A DNA stretch of 64,000 bases from positions 1-64,000 of the forward strand of contig NZ_PTIX01000004.1 in the NCBI RefSeq assembly GCF_002934265.1, written 5' to 3'. The notes under the pieces were generated by a model. It ran no database searches. It saw only the letters and a program-made list of their open reading frames with translations, and was not told the DNA's origin. Below, piece by piece: positions 1-8,316 of the stretch (positions within the stretch are counted from its first letter, which is position 1; each line of letters opens with the position of its first letter). The translations under genes and the position numbers were made by a program. This DNA comes from Actinokineospora auranticolor. Its GTDB lineage: Bacteria > Actinomycetota > Actinomycetes > Mycobacteriales > Pseudonocardiaceae.

Positions 1-165
1 CACCGGAGCTACCCGCGGGTGATCAAACGGAAAATGAGCAACTTCCCGGTCAAACGCGCACGACACCGACAACAACTCCGAAACAGCCGACCACCTCACT
101 CGAACATCACCCTCACCCCGCCCAGCACGACCCGACACCGCCGCCGACCAGCCGAAACCACCTAA
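1..165 (+). CDS. C-terminal tail of an IS4-type transposase (partial, cut by window edge)
   Basis: The frame starting at base 1 is open to a TAA at 163-165 and encodes about 54 residues. It contains the string PRVIKRKMSNFPVKR, which resembles the conserved basic C-terminal end of actinobacterial IS4-family DDE transposases (normally PRVVKRKMSNF...). The rest of the gene would lie left of the window. No clear terminal inverted repeat can be assigned downstream of the stop. This is recognition from memory of the family and not a search result; the short length limits certainty. Confidence 0.6.
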   Translation, partial: HRSYPRVIKRKMSNFPVKRARHRQQLRNSRPPHSNITLTPPSTTRHRRRPAETT

Positions 166-816
166 CCGACCAGCATTGCGCCTAGGCAGGCATCGCGTTG
201 GTGACCCGAATCCTTGTGCAGGCACGTCGCTGCGACGGCATCTTCGCCATGCCCGCACCAAGACCCATTGCCGACACCTTGAGTCCACAACCCAACCCGC
301 TGCGGCTTGACAACCACATCGGGAATCATTGGAGGGCCTGTGCGGGGTTCGGGGCGGTGGTCTTCGTGTCAGCAGAGGTGCGTGGCTGGCGTGTGGCTGA
401 TCAGTACCGAGGCCCTGGACTTCTCGTCGAGTTCGTGCGGCGGCTGGCGAAGCCGGAACGAAGCTGGCTGGGTGGGCGGAGCTGTGCCCCTGACGGGCGC
501 GGCTGTTCGCTGGAGCCAGTCCACGTGCGGGCTGTCGGGCGATCGGTAAGTCACCCGGCACGCACACTCAGCCTGACCACGCCCAGGTGTTGTGCCGAGC
601 GGTCGCGGCCCATGGTCACCGGTGCGCGACTTGGCTCCGGACACCGCGAGGGGTTTGAGCAGACAGGCAGCCGGAGGACAGCTCAGACTGGGCCGGGAGC
701 CGTGACGACGTGTTTCGTCGGTTGCTTCGAGGTCGAAGCCGGTGGCTGGCGACTGTGCCCGAAGGGGCGGCTTGTCCGGCCGCGGGGTTGCTGGTCGCGG
801 CGTAGCCTGCTTAGCC
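166..816. other. About 650 bp without a supportable gene
   Basis: Several overlapping open frames exist on both strands, as expected at this GC content, but none has a recognisable motif or a convincing start. The stretch separates the transposase tail from the zinc-ribbon gene and may contain the right end of the insertion sequence. A TAGCCT hexamer at 803-808 is a plausible -10 element for the next gene. Confidence 0.5.
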
Positions 817-1011
817 GTGAGCGACGACGGCAGAGCCGAGGTCTGTTCCCGTTGTGGTCGGTCTCGGGCCGATGCCTCCGTGGTGGAGGCGTTGGCTTGG
901 GTTCGGGAGCAGGACGGGGGTGGGGTGCGGTGGTTGTGTTCGGCTTGTGCGCGGGCTCATGTGCGGGACATCGAGGGGAAGTTGCCGCCTGAGTACTGGT
1001 CGGGGAGCTAG
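817..1011 (+). CDS. Small zinc-ribbon protein of unknown function
   Basis: A 64-residue protein with two CxxC pairs, CSRC near the N-terminus and CSAC about 35 residues later, followed by the tail VRDIEGKLPPEYW. This matches a small, conserved actinobacterial zinc-ribbon protein whose function is not known. The four cysteines probably bind one structural zinc ion. The GTG at 817 was chosen because a TAGCCT -10-like hexamer ends eight bases before it, which suggests a leaderless transcript, and because no family-like residues precede it. The gene converges with and slightly overlaps the end of the kinase gene on the other strand. Confidence 0.7.
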   Translation: MSDDGRAEVCSRCGRSRADASVVEALAWVREQDGGGVRWLCSACARAHVRDIEGKLPPEYWSGS

Positions 1012-2324
1012 TTCTCGTCGGCGAAGCCCGGTTGCCACCGGGAGATGATGTCGCGCATCGAGAACTCGGCGTCGAGTTGGCAGAGGATGCCGGTGGCGCC
1101 CGCGGTGACGCGCTGGATCAGCAGGTACTGGGGTGGCAGGTTCAGCGAGCGGCCGGTCTTGAAGTCCTGGCCGCGCAGGTCGCCGACCCGTTCGGCTTGG
1201 CGTTGCATCCAGTGGCGGGTGAAGTGGAAGGTCTCCACCGACGCGGGTTCGGCGAACGGGGCCAGGTAGGCCAGCACGTGCTCCGGGTCGAGCCGCATGC
1301 CTTGGCGGATGAAGCCCTCGTCGCGCATCAGCTCCATCAGCTCGGCCGAGTCGCCTTGCAGCGCCAGGCGGGTCATCCGGCCCAGGGGGCGGGGCAGGCC
1401 CTCGGGGAGCCGGGCGACGGCGCCGAAGTCGATGGCGCAGAGGCGGCCGTCCGGGGTGAGCATGAAGTTGCCCGGGTGCGGGTCGGAGTGCAGCAGCCCG
1501 GCGCGCGCGGGGGACGAGAAGTGGAACTCCGAGAGGAGCCTGCCCGCCAGGTCGCGCTCGGCGCGGCTGCCCTCGCGGATGATCGCGGCCAGCGGCTTGC
1601 CGTCCACCCACTCGGTGATCGTCACCTTCGGCGAGCTGGCCACGACGCGCGGGACCAGGACCTGCTCGTCCCCGGCGAACGCCTTGGCGAAGCGCCGCTG
1701 GTTGTCCGCCTCGGCGCGGTAGTCCAGCTCCTCGGTCATCCGGTCGGTGAGTTCCTGCAGCAGCGGCTTGATCTCCATGCCCGGCGCGAACGGCTGGAAC
1801 AGCCTGCTGAACCGCTGCAGCTGCCGCAGGTCCGACAGCAGCGCCTCGTCCGCGCCCGGGTACTGGACCTTGACGGCGACCGGCCTGCCGTCGTGCCACA
1901 CGCCGCGGTGGACCTGGCCGATGCTGGCCGCCGCGGCGGGCTGGTCGTCGAACTCGGCGAACCGCTCCCGCCAGCCGCGGCCCAGCTGCTGCGCCATCAC
2001 CCGGTGCATCGCCGGGGTGCTCATCGGCGGCGCCGCGGCCTGCAGCTTGGTCAACGCCTCCCGGTACGGCTCGGCCATGTCGTCGGGCACCGCCGCCTCG
2101 AACACCGACAGCGCCTGGCCGAACTTCATGGCGCCGCCCTTGAGCTGCCCCAGCACCTCGAACAGCTGCTCCGCGGTGCGCGCCGAGAGCTCGGCGCTCA
2201 CCTGCTCCGCGCTCTGGCCTGCCAGCCGCTTCCCCCAGCCGCCGACGGTCCGGCCCGCGACCCCCAGCGGAATGCTGGCGAGCCGCGCCGTGCGCGCGAC
2301 GGTCTTGCGTGGCATCTCGGTCAC
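1008..2324 (-). CDS. AarF/ABC1/UbiB-family atypical kinase
   Basis: A protein of 438 residues with the hallmarks of the ABC1/UbiB atypical kinase family: a KFGQAL helix and AAASIGQVHRG loop (the family's alanine-rich nucleotide loop), an invariant lysine in AVKVQYPG, the catalytic HSDPHPGNF and the metal-binding IDFGA. In other bacteria members support quinone synthesis or lipid metabolism; actinomycetes usually carry several with unknown substrates. The start is taken as GTG 2324, which has an AAGGGA sequence upstream on the minus strand; ATG 2315 is an alternative. No transmembrane segment is obvious at the C-terminus. It probably acts as a monocistronic gene and its 3' end overlaps the zinc-ribbon gene tail to tail. 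Confidence 0.85.
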   Translation of the reverse strand: MTEMPRKTVARTARLASIPLGVAGRTVGGWGKRLAGQSAEQVSAELSARTAEQLFEVLGQLKGGAMKFGQALSVFEAAVPDDMAEPYREALTKLQAAAPPMSTPAMHRVMAQQLGRGWRERFAEFDDQPAAAASIGQVHRGVWHDGRPVAVKVQYPGADEALLSDLRQLQRFSRLFQPFAPGMEIKPLLQELTDRMTEELDYRAEADNQRRFAKAFAGDEQVLVPRVVASSPKVTITEWVDGKPLAAIIREGSRAERDLAGRLLSEFHFSSPARAGLLHSDPHPGNFMLTPDGRLCAIDFGAVARLPEGLPRPLGRMTRLALQGDSAELMELMRDEGFIRQGMRLDPEHVLAYLAPFAEPASVETFHFTRHWMQRQAERVGDLRGQDFKTGRSLNLPPQYLLIQRVTAGATGILCQLDAEFSMRDIISRWQPGFADEN

Positions 2325-2397
2325 CGGTCGATTGTCCCTTGTCGAGGCAAGCGGTCGCAGAGGAATACGTCGCGCGGCACCTGTCGACCAGCACACA

Positions 2398-3576
2398 TCA
2401 ACGTCCGATATCTCCCCTATCGATGAGTTTGGGGGAGCTTTCGGCGGTCGACCGCCCCGGCGGCCGACGGGAACCGGTGGTGGGTTGTTGGCGGCGAGCG
2501 CCCGGGAGCAGGTGCCGGTACGTGGGGCGGGTCGCCGCGCGGCACACGCACTCGGGGTGCGGCTCCCACGCCGTGCGCCGCAGCGTGGCGGCGAACGCGT
2601 CCACGGCCACGGTGGCGTTCCACGTGCTCGGCGGCGGCGTCCACGGGTCGCGCAGCCACGCCACCGCGCGCAGGGCCTGCGCCGCCGCGACCCCGGCGGT
2701 GACGTGCGCCGTCGCCAGGTCGGCGGGTTGGCTGCGGCCCGCCAGCTGCGCGGCCACCAGCGGCCAGCACGGATCCGCCCGGGCCCGGTGGTGGTCCAGG
2801 CAGCGCACGCAGCAGCTCAGCCCCGGCACCACCAGCGGCCCCACCAGCCCCTCGCCGTCCCGGCTGCTCACGCACAGGTGCGGCAGCCCCCGTTCGGCCA
2901 GCCCGGCCACCACCACCGGGTCCGGCACCAGCGCGTCGGTCAGCAGCACCAGGTCGGGGCGGACGTTGGTGAATCCACGCGTGTTGACCGACGGGTCGGC
3001 GCGGCGGACCGCGTCGTGCGCCGCCGCCCGCCGCGCCCGCCCGACGTCGTCGGTCCGCAGCTCCGCGCCCACCTCCGCGGCCGTCACCACGCCGGACGCC
3101 CGCACGGTCACGTGGCCCACCCCGGCCTGGGCCAGCAGGCAGGCGACGGCCACCGCCAGCCTGCCGTCGCCGCGCACCTCGACCCCCGCGTCGCGGCGGT
3201 CCGCGGGCAGCGGCGCGACCGGCCGCCACGCGGCCAGCGCGTCGTCCGCCAGGAGCCTGCTCGCCACGGCCGGGGCGGGCGCGGCGGCGTCCTCGACCAC
3301 GCCGCGCGCCGTCAACTCGCCCAGCAGCTCGCGCAGCGCCGACCGGTCCGGCGGGCCCAGCCCGGCGAGCAGTTCGGCCGTGGTCCGGCCTCCGGTGAGG
3401 TCTACGGCGACCGCGACGACCGGGGCGGGCAGGTCGCCGATCAGCAGCGCGCGGCGCGGGTCGAGGCCGAACTGCACCTCGCCCGCGCGCCGGTGCAGCA
3501 CGGCCACCCCCGGGCGCACGCGCGGGCGGTCGGGGAGCCGATCCCCATGGGGGAGCACGGATTCGCTCTCAGTCAT
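2398..3576 (-). CDS. ThiF/E1-like (cyclodehydratase-related) protein, function unknown
   Basis: A protein of 392 residues. The middle carries a degenerate Rossmann-type nucleotide loop (RGDGRLAVAVACLLAQAGVG), and further on a cysteine cluster (CCVRCLDHHR) with a later CVC, an arrangement typical of zinc-binding E1-like/ThiF proteins and of proteins annotated as TOMM leader-binding or cyclodehydratase-like in actinobacteria. No precursor peptide, dehydrogenase or YcaO partner is nearby, so a role in azole-peptide synthesis is not supported here. The start ATG 3576 leaves 111 bp to the divergent metallopeptidase gene, and the two probably share a promoter region. The basic, Ser/Pro-rich last 40 residues are low complexity. 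Confidence 0.6.
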   Translation of the reverse strand: MTESESVLPHGDRLPDRPRVRPGVAVLHRRAGEVQFGLDPRRALLIGDLPAPVVAVAVDLTGGRTTAELLAGLGPPDRSALRELLGELTARGVVEDAAAPAPAVASRLLADDALAAWRPVAPLPADRRDAGVEVRGDGRLAVAVACLLAQAGVGHVTVRASGVVTAAEVGAELRTDDVGRARRAAAHDAVRRADPSVNTRGFTNVRPDLVLLTDALVPDPVVVAGLAERGLPHLCVSSRDGEGLVGPLVVPGLSCCVRCLDHHRARADPCWPLVAAQLAGRSQPADLATAHVTAGVAAAQALRAVAWLRDPWTPPPSTWNATVAVDAFAATLRRTAWEPHPECVCRAATRPTYRHLLPGARRQQPTTGSRRPPGRSTAESSPKLIDRGDIGR

Positions 3577-3616
3577 GTGCTCAGCGTGGCCGATGGGGCC
3601 GTTCGGCTGCCGGAAG

Positions 3617-3625
3617 TTGTCCACA
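3617..3625 (+). promoter_or_regulatory. DnaA-box-like nonamer in a divergent promoter region
   Basis: The sequence TTGTCCACA matches the consensus DnaA box of high-GC actinobacteria exactly. It lies alone between two divergent genes. A single nonamer can occur by chance, so a function in DnaA binding is only suggested. Confidence 0.35.
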
Positions 3626-3687
3626 GGCGAGAGTCACACCCGCCCGGTCCTCCCGCGATGTCGGTGTCGCCCCTTACGGTTGTGGTT

Positions 3688-4218
3688 GTGGCCGAACCAC
3701 AAGTCGAGGTGCGCCGGAGCAAGCGCAGAACCCGCACCGTCACGGCGTACCGCGAAGGCGACACCGTGATCGTCCTCATCCCGGCTCGGCTCTCCAAGAA
3801 GGAAGAAGCCCACTGGGTCCAGGAGATGCAGCGCAGGCTGCTGCGCAACGAGTCCCGCAGGCGCTCGCCCGCGCGCACGTCCGACGACGCGCTGCTGGAG
3901 CGGTGCGGGGAGTTGTCGGGGCTGTACTTCGGGGGGCGGTGTACGCCCAGGTCGGTGCGGTGGGTGCCGCCGATGCGGACCCGGTGGGCGTCGTGCACAC
4001 CGGCTGATCGGACGATCCGGGTGAGTGAGCGGTTGCGGACGGCGCCGTCGTGGGTGTTGGACTACGTGCTGGTGCACGAGTTGGCGCATTTATTGGTGCC
4101 GGGGCACGGGGCGGACTTCTGGGAGTTGGTCAGCGCGTATCCGCGGACGGAGCGGGCGGTGGGGTACTTGGAGGGGTTGTCGGCGGCTGCGGGGTGGGGG
4201 ATCGCCGGCGACGACTGA
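3688..4218 (+). CDS. YgjP/SprT-like zinc metallopeptidase (M48-type HExxH)
   Basis: A protein of 176 residues ending in a zinc-protease signature: HELAHLLVPGHGADFW supplies the two metal histidines and the catalytic glutamate (HELAH) plus a third histidine. The upstream segment WVPPMRTRWASCTPADRTIR is typical of the YgjP (DUF45) family. The substrate is unknown; the protein lacks a signal peptide and should be cytoplasmic. GTG 3688 was preferred because a TACGGT hexamer ends seven bases before it (leaderless start); ATG 3658 would add ten residues. The pairing with the divergent ThiF-like gene recurs in related actinomycetes as far as I recall, but this is not proof of joint function. Confidence 0.8.
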   Translation: MAEPQVEVRRSKRRTRTVTAYREGDTVIVLIPARLSKKEEAHWVQEMQRRLLRNESRRRSPARTSDDALLERCGELSGLYFGGRCTPRSVRWVPPMRTRWASCTPADRTIRVSERLRTAPSWVLDYVLVHELAHLLVPGHGADFWELVSAYPRTERAVGYLEGLSAAAGWGIAGDD

Positions 4219-4364
4219 GGCCGGGGTCGGTTGGTGAGCGGTTCTCGCGTTCTGGGTGGTTCGGTCGGTGTCGGGGCAGCGGTTCGCCGCTGGTCCCGCA
4301 CGGTGATGTTCCGACCCGGCGTGGTGCGGTTCTCTCGTGGTCTGGGCGCGAGTGTCGAGCTGCG

Positions 4365-4506
4365 CTCGATGGGGTGAATTGTCTTTGCGCGGGGCCCCTA
4401 CGAGCCTGCGGTGGGGCAAGAGCGGTGGGGATGGGCGAGCCACCCCACCCGCAGGGAAGCTTGGGCGGACTCGTCCCCCACGCAAAGACAACCCACGCCC
4501 ATCGAG
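4365..4506. repeat. 142-bp nested imperfect inverted repeat (hairpin or MITE-like element)
   Basis: Three nested pairs of complementary arms share one centre. CTCGATGGG (4365-4373) pairs with CCCATCGAG (4498-4506). TTGTCTTTGCG (4379-4389) pairs with CGCAAAGACAA (4481-4491). CCTGCGGTGGGG (4405-4416) pairs with CCCCACCCGCAGG (4443-4455) with one bulged base. The unpaired parts between arms differ. The element is too long for an ordinary terminator and has no T run, so it could be a miniature inverted-repeat element or a structured RNA. Confidence 0.75.
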
Positions 4507-4789
4507 CAGTTCTTGGGAGCGCGAAGAGTTGGGCGGGGTCGGGTTGGCACACGTCGGCGGGTAGCGGGTTCACCTTGGTGGGGTGGAGCCGGTTTGCCGG
4601 GGTGGCTGTGCGGTGTGGGCGAGTGCGGCTTGGGCGGTGGGCAGCAGGCTCGGCTTGGCCGGGAATCGCCTGGTCGGTGGCTATTTCAACACCCCGCCCG
4701 GACCCAGGACGGCCCCCGCCCTCCTCTGGGGGGACAGCCCTGCTCCAGTCTATCGGCGCTGGGGTGGTCGGGAAGGGGGCACGGAAACC

Positions 4790-4817
4790 TGTGGATGGAC
4801 GCCGGGGATGTGGATAA
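4790..4817 (-). promoter_or_regulatory. Pair of DnaA-box-like nonamers
   Basis: Read on the minus strand this is TTATCCACA, ten bases, then CCATCCACA. The same order and the same ten-base spacing occur at 8141-8168. TTATCCACA is a strong DnaA box sequence; the second nonamer differs at the first two positions from the consensus. Function is inferred only. Confidence 0.4.
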
Positions 4818-4919
4818 CCCGCTGAGAGCGGATCTGGGCGGGGCGGGCTTGGCCGGCGCAGTGGGGTGGTGTGGTGGTGGGCGGCTCGGGTGGGGGAGCT
4901 GCTGGGGGATCGATGGAAG

Positions 4920-4944
4920 AAGGGCCGGGGGACCCCCGGCCCTT
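4920..4944 (-). terminator. Rho-independent terminator of the DUF2342 gene
   Basis: Arms AAGGGCCGGGG (4920-4930) and CCCCGGCCCTT (4934-4944) are perfectly complementary around a three-base loop. It lies 19 bp past the stop of the leftward gene. On the minus strand the stem ends in only two U, so termination rests mainly on the very stable GC stem, as is usual in this kind of genome. Confidence 0.75.
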
Positions 4945-4963
4945 TCACCTCAGTCTGCTGCCG

Positions 4964-6289
4964 TCAGGACTCGTCTTCGTGCTGGTCGCGTTCGGCTTCC
5001 TCGGTGCGTTTCAGTTGGGCGATCGGGTCGTCTTCCAGGGTGTCCGCGCCGCCCAGGCGGTCGCTGAACTCCAGGGGGTCGTCCAGGTCCGACGCCGTGG
5101 GCATCAGGTCCGGGTGGGCCCAGAGGCCATCGCGCTTGTCGATGCCGTGCTGGTCGGTCACGAGTCGCCAGAGGGAGGTGGCGGCTCGGAGGCGGCGGGG
5201 GCGCAGTTCGAGGCCCACGAGGGTCGCGAAGGTCTGTTCGGCCGGTCCGCCCGAGGCGCGGCGGCGGCGGAGGGTTTCGCGCAGCGCGTCGGCGCCGGGG
5301 AGGCGGTCACCGACCGCGTCGCCCACGACGATGTCGACCCAGCCCTCGACCAGGGCCAACAGGGTTTCGAGGCGGGTCAGGGCGGCCTTCTGCTCCGGGG
5401 TGGTCTGCGGTTCCAGCAGACCCGACTGCATGGCCTGCTCGATGGTCTCCGGGCTGCTCGGGTCCACCTGGGTGGCCAGCTGTTCCAGCGCCGAGATGTC
5501 GACCTTGATGCCGTCGGCGAACTCCTCGACGGTGGCCAGCAGCCGCTGGCGCAGCCACGGCACGTGCGCGAAGAGGCGCTGGTGGGCGGCCTCGCGCGCG
5601 GCGATGAACACCATCACCTCGCTGGCCGGGCGCTCGAGGCCCTTGGTGAACTCCTCGATGTTGGCGGGCAGCAGCGCCGCCGTCCCCACCGGGCCCAGCG
5701 GCAGGCCGATGTCGGTCGCGGTGAGCACCTCGGAGCCGAGCTGGGCCAGCGCGTTGCCCAGCTGCGAGCCGAAGGCCATGCCACCCATCTGCCCGACCAT
5801 CGCCAGCAGCGGACCCGCCTGCTGCTTGGCCTCCGCGGGCAGCGCCTCGACCCAGGCGCCCGCCATCCGCCTGGCCACCGGGTCGCACAGCCGCTGCCAG
5901 GTGGGCAGCGTGTGCTCGATCCAGTCGCGCGCGGTCCACGCCCTGGTGGCCGTGGCGCCCGCGGGCAGCGTGGTCACCGGGTCCAGCCACATCTCGGCCA
6001 AGTGCACCGCGTCGGTGACGGCCTTGGCGGCCTCCGGCGGCGCGGTGAAGCCGATCTGGCCGCCGAGCTTCTGCACGGCGATCTGCTTGGCCAGGTCGTA
6101 GTTGACCGGCCCGCTCGACGAACCCGCCTGGCTGATCATCTGTCCGAGCTGGCTCAACATCTGCCCGAGCTGGTCGAACGGGTTCCCCCCGGCACCGCCC
6201 GGACCACCCGGACCCGGGTTGTTCGGGTCCTTGTTCTTGTCCCGGTCGTCGGGGTCCGGCGCGCTGAAGCCGAACGTGAACTCGCTCAT
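4964..6289 (-). CDS. DUF2342-type putative zinc-dependent metalloprotease/hydrolase
   Basis: A 441-residue protein with an N-terminal glycine/proline-rich, Asp-rich segment (residues about 10-35), then a conserved helical domain. The segment VFIAAREAAHQRLFAHVPWL is characteristic of the actinobacterial family annotated as zinc-dependent metalloprotease or putative hydrolase (DUF2342); the expected HExxH is replaced by a REAAHxRLF variant usual in that family. Substrate and pathway are unknown. No signal peptide is visible. The gene is followed by a strong terminator and is divergent from the PDZ-Lon protease gene with about 80 bp between starts, an arrangement I recall as conserved in actinomycetes. 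Confidence 0.75.
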   Translation of the reverse strand: MSEFTFGFSAPDPDDRDKNKDPNNPGPGGPGGAGGNPFDQLGQMLSQLGQMISQAGSSSGPVNYDLAKQIAVQKLGGQIGFTAPPEAAKAVTDAVHLAEMWLDPVTTLPAGATATRAWTARDWIEHTLPTWQRLCDPVARRMAGAWVEALPAEAKQQAGPLLAMVGQMGGMAFGSQLGNALAQLGSEVLTATDIGLPLGPVGTAALLPANIEEFTKGLERPASEVMVFIAAREAAHQRLFAHVPWLRQRLLATVEEFADGIKVDISALEQLATQVDPSSPETIEQAMQSGLLEPQTTPEQKAALTRLETLLALVEGWVDIVVGDAVGDRLPGADALRETLRRRRASGGPAEQTFATLVGLELRPRRLRAATSLWRLVTDQHGIDKRDGLWAHPDLMPTASDLDDPLEFSDRLGGADTLEDDPIAQLKRTEEAERDQHEDES

Positions 6290-6368
6290 GGGTCCACGGT
6301 ACGCGGCGTCGCCAGCCGCGCGCCGTCCGGTGATCCGCCGTCGGCGAACGCACGTACCCTGTGCGTTT

Positions 6369-7484
6369 GTGAGCACCGCACCGGATGCCCCAGCGACCCA
6401 GCAGCCCACCCCGGACGCCGGGTCGCCCCCGGCGCCGTCCCCACGGACGCTGTCCCGGCGGGGGTGGACGGTCATCGTGGCCTTCGTCGTGTCGCTCGGC
6501 CTGTTGCTGGTCGGCCTGCTGGTGCCCATCCCGTACGTGTCGCTTGGCCCCGGCCCGACCTACGACACCCTCGGCTCGGTCGAGAACGTCCAGGTCGTGT
6601 CCGTCGACGGCGCGCCGACCTACCCGACCAGCGGTCAGCTGCGGATGACCACCGTCTCGGTGAACAGCGAGATCACCCTCTTCGGCGCGCTCGGCCTCTG
6701 GGTCAGCGGCCGCTACGCGCTGGCCCCCCGCGAGGACTACTTCAAGCCGGGGGAGACCGAGGAGCAGATCGAGCAGCAGAACACGAAGATGTTCCAGGAC
6801 TCGCAGAGCAACGCCGAGATCGCCGCGCTGCACCACCTCAAGTACCCGACCAAGCCCATCGCCAAGGAGATCACCACGGGCGCGCCCGCGGACAAGGTGC
6901 TCGTGCCCGGCGACGAGTTCGTCGAGGTCAACGGCAAGAAGATCACCGTGGCCACGGACGTGCGGGCGGCGCTCGCGGGCACCAAGCCGGGCGACACCAT
7001 CCCCGTCACCTACCGCCGCGACGGCCAGGAGAAGCAGGGCACCATCACCCTGGGCACCTCGACCGACTTCGGCGGCGACCCCCAGGCGGAGGGGTTCATG
7101 GGGGTGCGCACCACCGACCGCCCGGACGTGGACTTCAAGACCACGATCCACCTGGAGAACGTGGGCGGTCCCTCGGCCGGGTTGATGTTCTCGCTGGCCA
7201 TCGTCGACCGGCTCACCCCCGGTGACCTCGCGGGCGGGCAGAACATCGCGGGCACCGGCGAGATCGAGGAGGACGGCCGGGTCGAGCGCATCGGCGGCAT
7301 CCCGTTCAAGATGACCGCCGCCAAGGAGGCGGGGGTCACCACCTTCCTGGTCCCGGAGGGCAACTGCGCCGAGGCCAAGGACAACGCCCCGGACGGCCTG
7401 CGGCTGGTGAAGGTGGCCACCCTCGACGACGCGGTCGCCGCGCTGGACAACCTGAAGGCCGGGCGGCCGGTTCCGGGCTGCTGA
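6369..7484 (+). CDS. YlbL-type membrane-anchored PDZ-Lon (S16) protease
   Basis: A 371-residue protein. One transmembrane helix (about residues 30-53, VIVAFVVSLGLLLVGLLVPI) anchors it, leaving the rest outside. A PDZ domain (about 160-235) is followed by a Lon-type S16 peptidase domain with the catalytic serine in GGPSAGLMFSLA and a lysine in the GGIPFKMTAA segment, the Ser-Lys dyad of the family. No ATPase domain is present, as expected for YlbL proteins. They are thought to cut membrane or secreted proteins. GTG 6369 was chosen because a TACCCT hexamer ends eight bases earlier, suggesting a leaderless transcript. The gene converges with the PPA1309 gene. Confidence 0.85.
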   Translation: MSTAPDAPATQQPTPDAGSPPAPSPRTLSRRGWTVIVAFVVSLGLLLVGLLVPIPYVSLGPGPTYDTLGSVENVQVVSVDGAPTYPTSGQLRMTTVSVNSEITLFGALGLWVSGRYALAPREDYFKPGETEEQIEQQNTKMFQDSQSNAEIAALHHLKYPTKPIAKEITTGAPADKVLVPGDEFVEVNGKKITVATDVRAALAGTKPGDTIPVTYRRDGQEKQGTITLGTSTDFGGDPQAEGFMGVRTTDRPDVDFKTTIHLENVGGPSAGLMFSLAIVDRLTPGDLAGGQNIAGTGEIEEDGRVERIGGIPFKMTAAKEAGVTTFLVPEGNCAEAKDNAPDGLRLVKVATLDDAVAALDNLKAGRPVPGC

Positions 7485-7507
7485 GGACTGGGGTTCCGGT
7501 GCCGGGC

Positions 7508-8065
7508 TCAGTCGCGCAGGGTGTCGAGCAGCGCCGCGGTGAGGTTGGCGGCCAGGTCCGGGTGCTCGACGAGCTCGTCGATCGGCTCACCCGATCCGGT
7601 GGAATCGGGATTCGTGCTGGCGACGGCGCGCAGCCGCAGCACGCAGGCGACCGAGCCGTCGCGCAGCGCCGCCGCGACCAACCGGGCCTCGCGCGCCTGG
7701 GGGTGCTCGGCGGCGAGCCTGCCCAGCGTGTCGCCGTCGGCGGCGGGCAGGTCGGCCTCCGCTTCCGGCGGCAGCATGACGATCTCCTGGACCAGCGCGC
7801 AGCCCACCACCGCGGGCGGCCACATGATCGTGGTCAGCGCGGCGCCGAGGTCGCCGTCGGGCAGCGCGTCCTGCGCGACCGGGGTCAGCGTCGACGCCGG
7901 GTCCACCTGGTCGGCCAGCTCGGGGCGCTCGTCCAGCAGCTGCGCGGTGGGCACGAACGCGAACAGCTGCGCGGGCTGGTCCCACCCGCCCGCGTTGACG
8001 AACTCCTCGACCTCGCGGGTGGCGGCGGGCAGGTCGTGGGTACCGGGATCGCTCACGACGACCAT
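7508..8065 (-). CDS. PPA1309-family protein of unknown function
   Basis: A 185-residue acidic soluble protein with the conserved blocks LFAFVPTAQLLDERPELA, MWPPAVVGCALVQEIVMLP and a C-terminal AALLDTLRD, which match the actinobacterial PPA1309 family. No enzyme motif is visible and no function is known. It is divergent from the UPF0182 gene, its usual partner in actinomycetes. ATG 8065 is used; GTG 8056, three codons later, is also possible. Confidence 0.75.
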   Translation of the reverse strand: MVVVSDPGTHDLPAATREVEEFVNAGGWDQPAQLFAFVPTAQLLDERPELADQVDPASTLTPVAQDALPDGDLGAALTTIMWPPAVVGCALVQEIVMLPPEAEADLPAADGDTLGRLAAEHPQAREARLVAAALRDGSVACVLRLRAVASTNPDSTGSGEPIDELVEHPDLAANLTAALLDTLRD

Positions 8066-8140
8066 GGTCGCATCCGGCGCGCGGCCCGATGCCGAGCGGT
8101 CGGGCCGGTGATCGCCCGGGGTGGGCGCGTTCGCCGGGAG

Positions 8141-8168
8141 TTATCCACATGCTCGCCAGTCATCCACA
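8141..8168 (+). promoter_or_regulatory. Pair of DnaA-box-like nonamers upstream of the UPF0182 gene
   Basis: TTATCCACA (8141-8149), ten bases, then TCATCCACA (8160-8168), both in the same orientation. They sit between the divergent PPA1309 and UPF0182 genes. The spacing equals that of the pair at 4790-4817. DnaA binding is suggested by sequence only. Confidence 0.4.
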
Positions 8169-8316
8169 CAATTCGGACACCCTCGCGGGAACCCGAACCG
8201 GTCCTAATAGAGTTGAACAACCAGGGCGGTCCGCCCACCCGTCGTCCGAACCGTGCTAGTCGAGCAGTTGGTTGAAGTTAGTACGTCGATAGTCCGCTAC
8301 TGATGGAGCGTGCCCA

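Larger units (their letters stand above)
4219..4919. other. Long intergenic region with structured DNA
   Basis: About 700 bp without a convincing gene, although long antisense open frames exist because of the GC content. It contains a 142-bp nested inverted repeat (4365-4506), a pair of DnaA-box-like nonamers (4790-4817) and, just beyond it at 4920-4944, the terminator of the leftward gene that follows. Confidence 0.6.

Noticed and set aside
198-992. Long open frame in the left intergenic region
   Set aside because: No recognisable domain, and it overlaps the zinc-ribbon gene in another frame.
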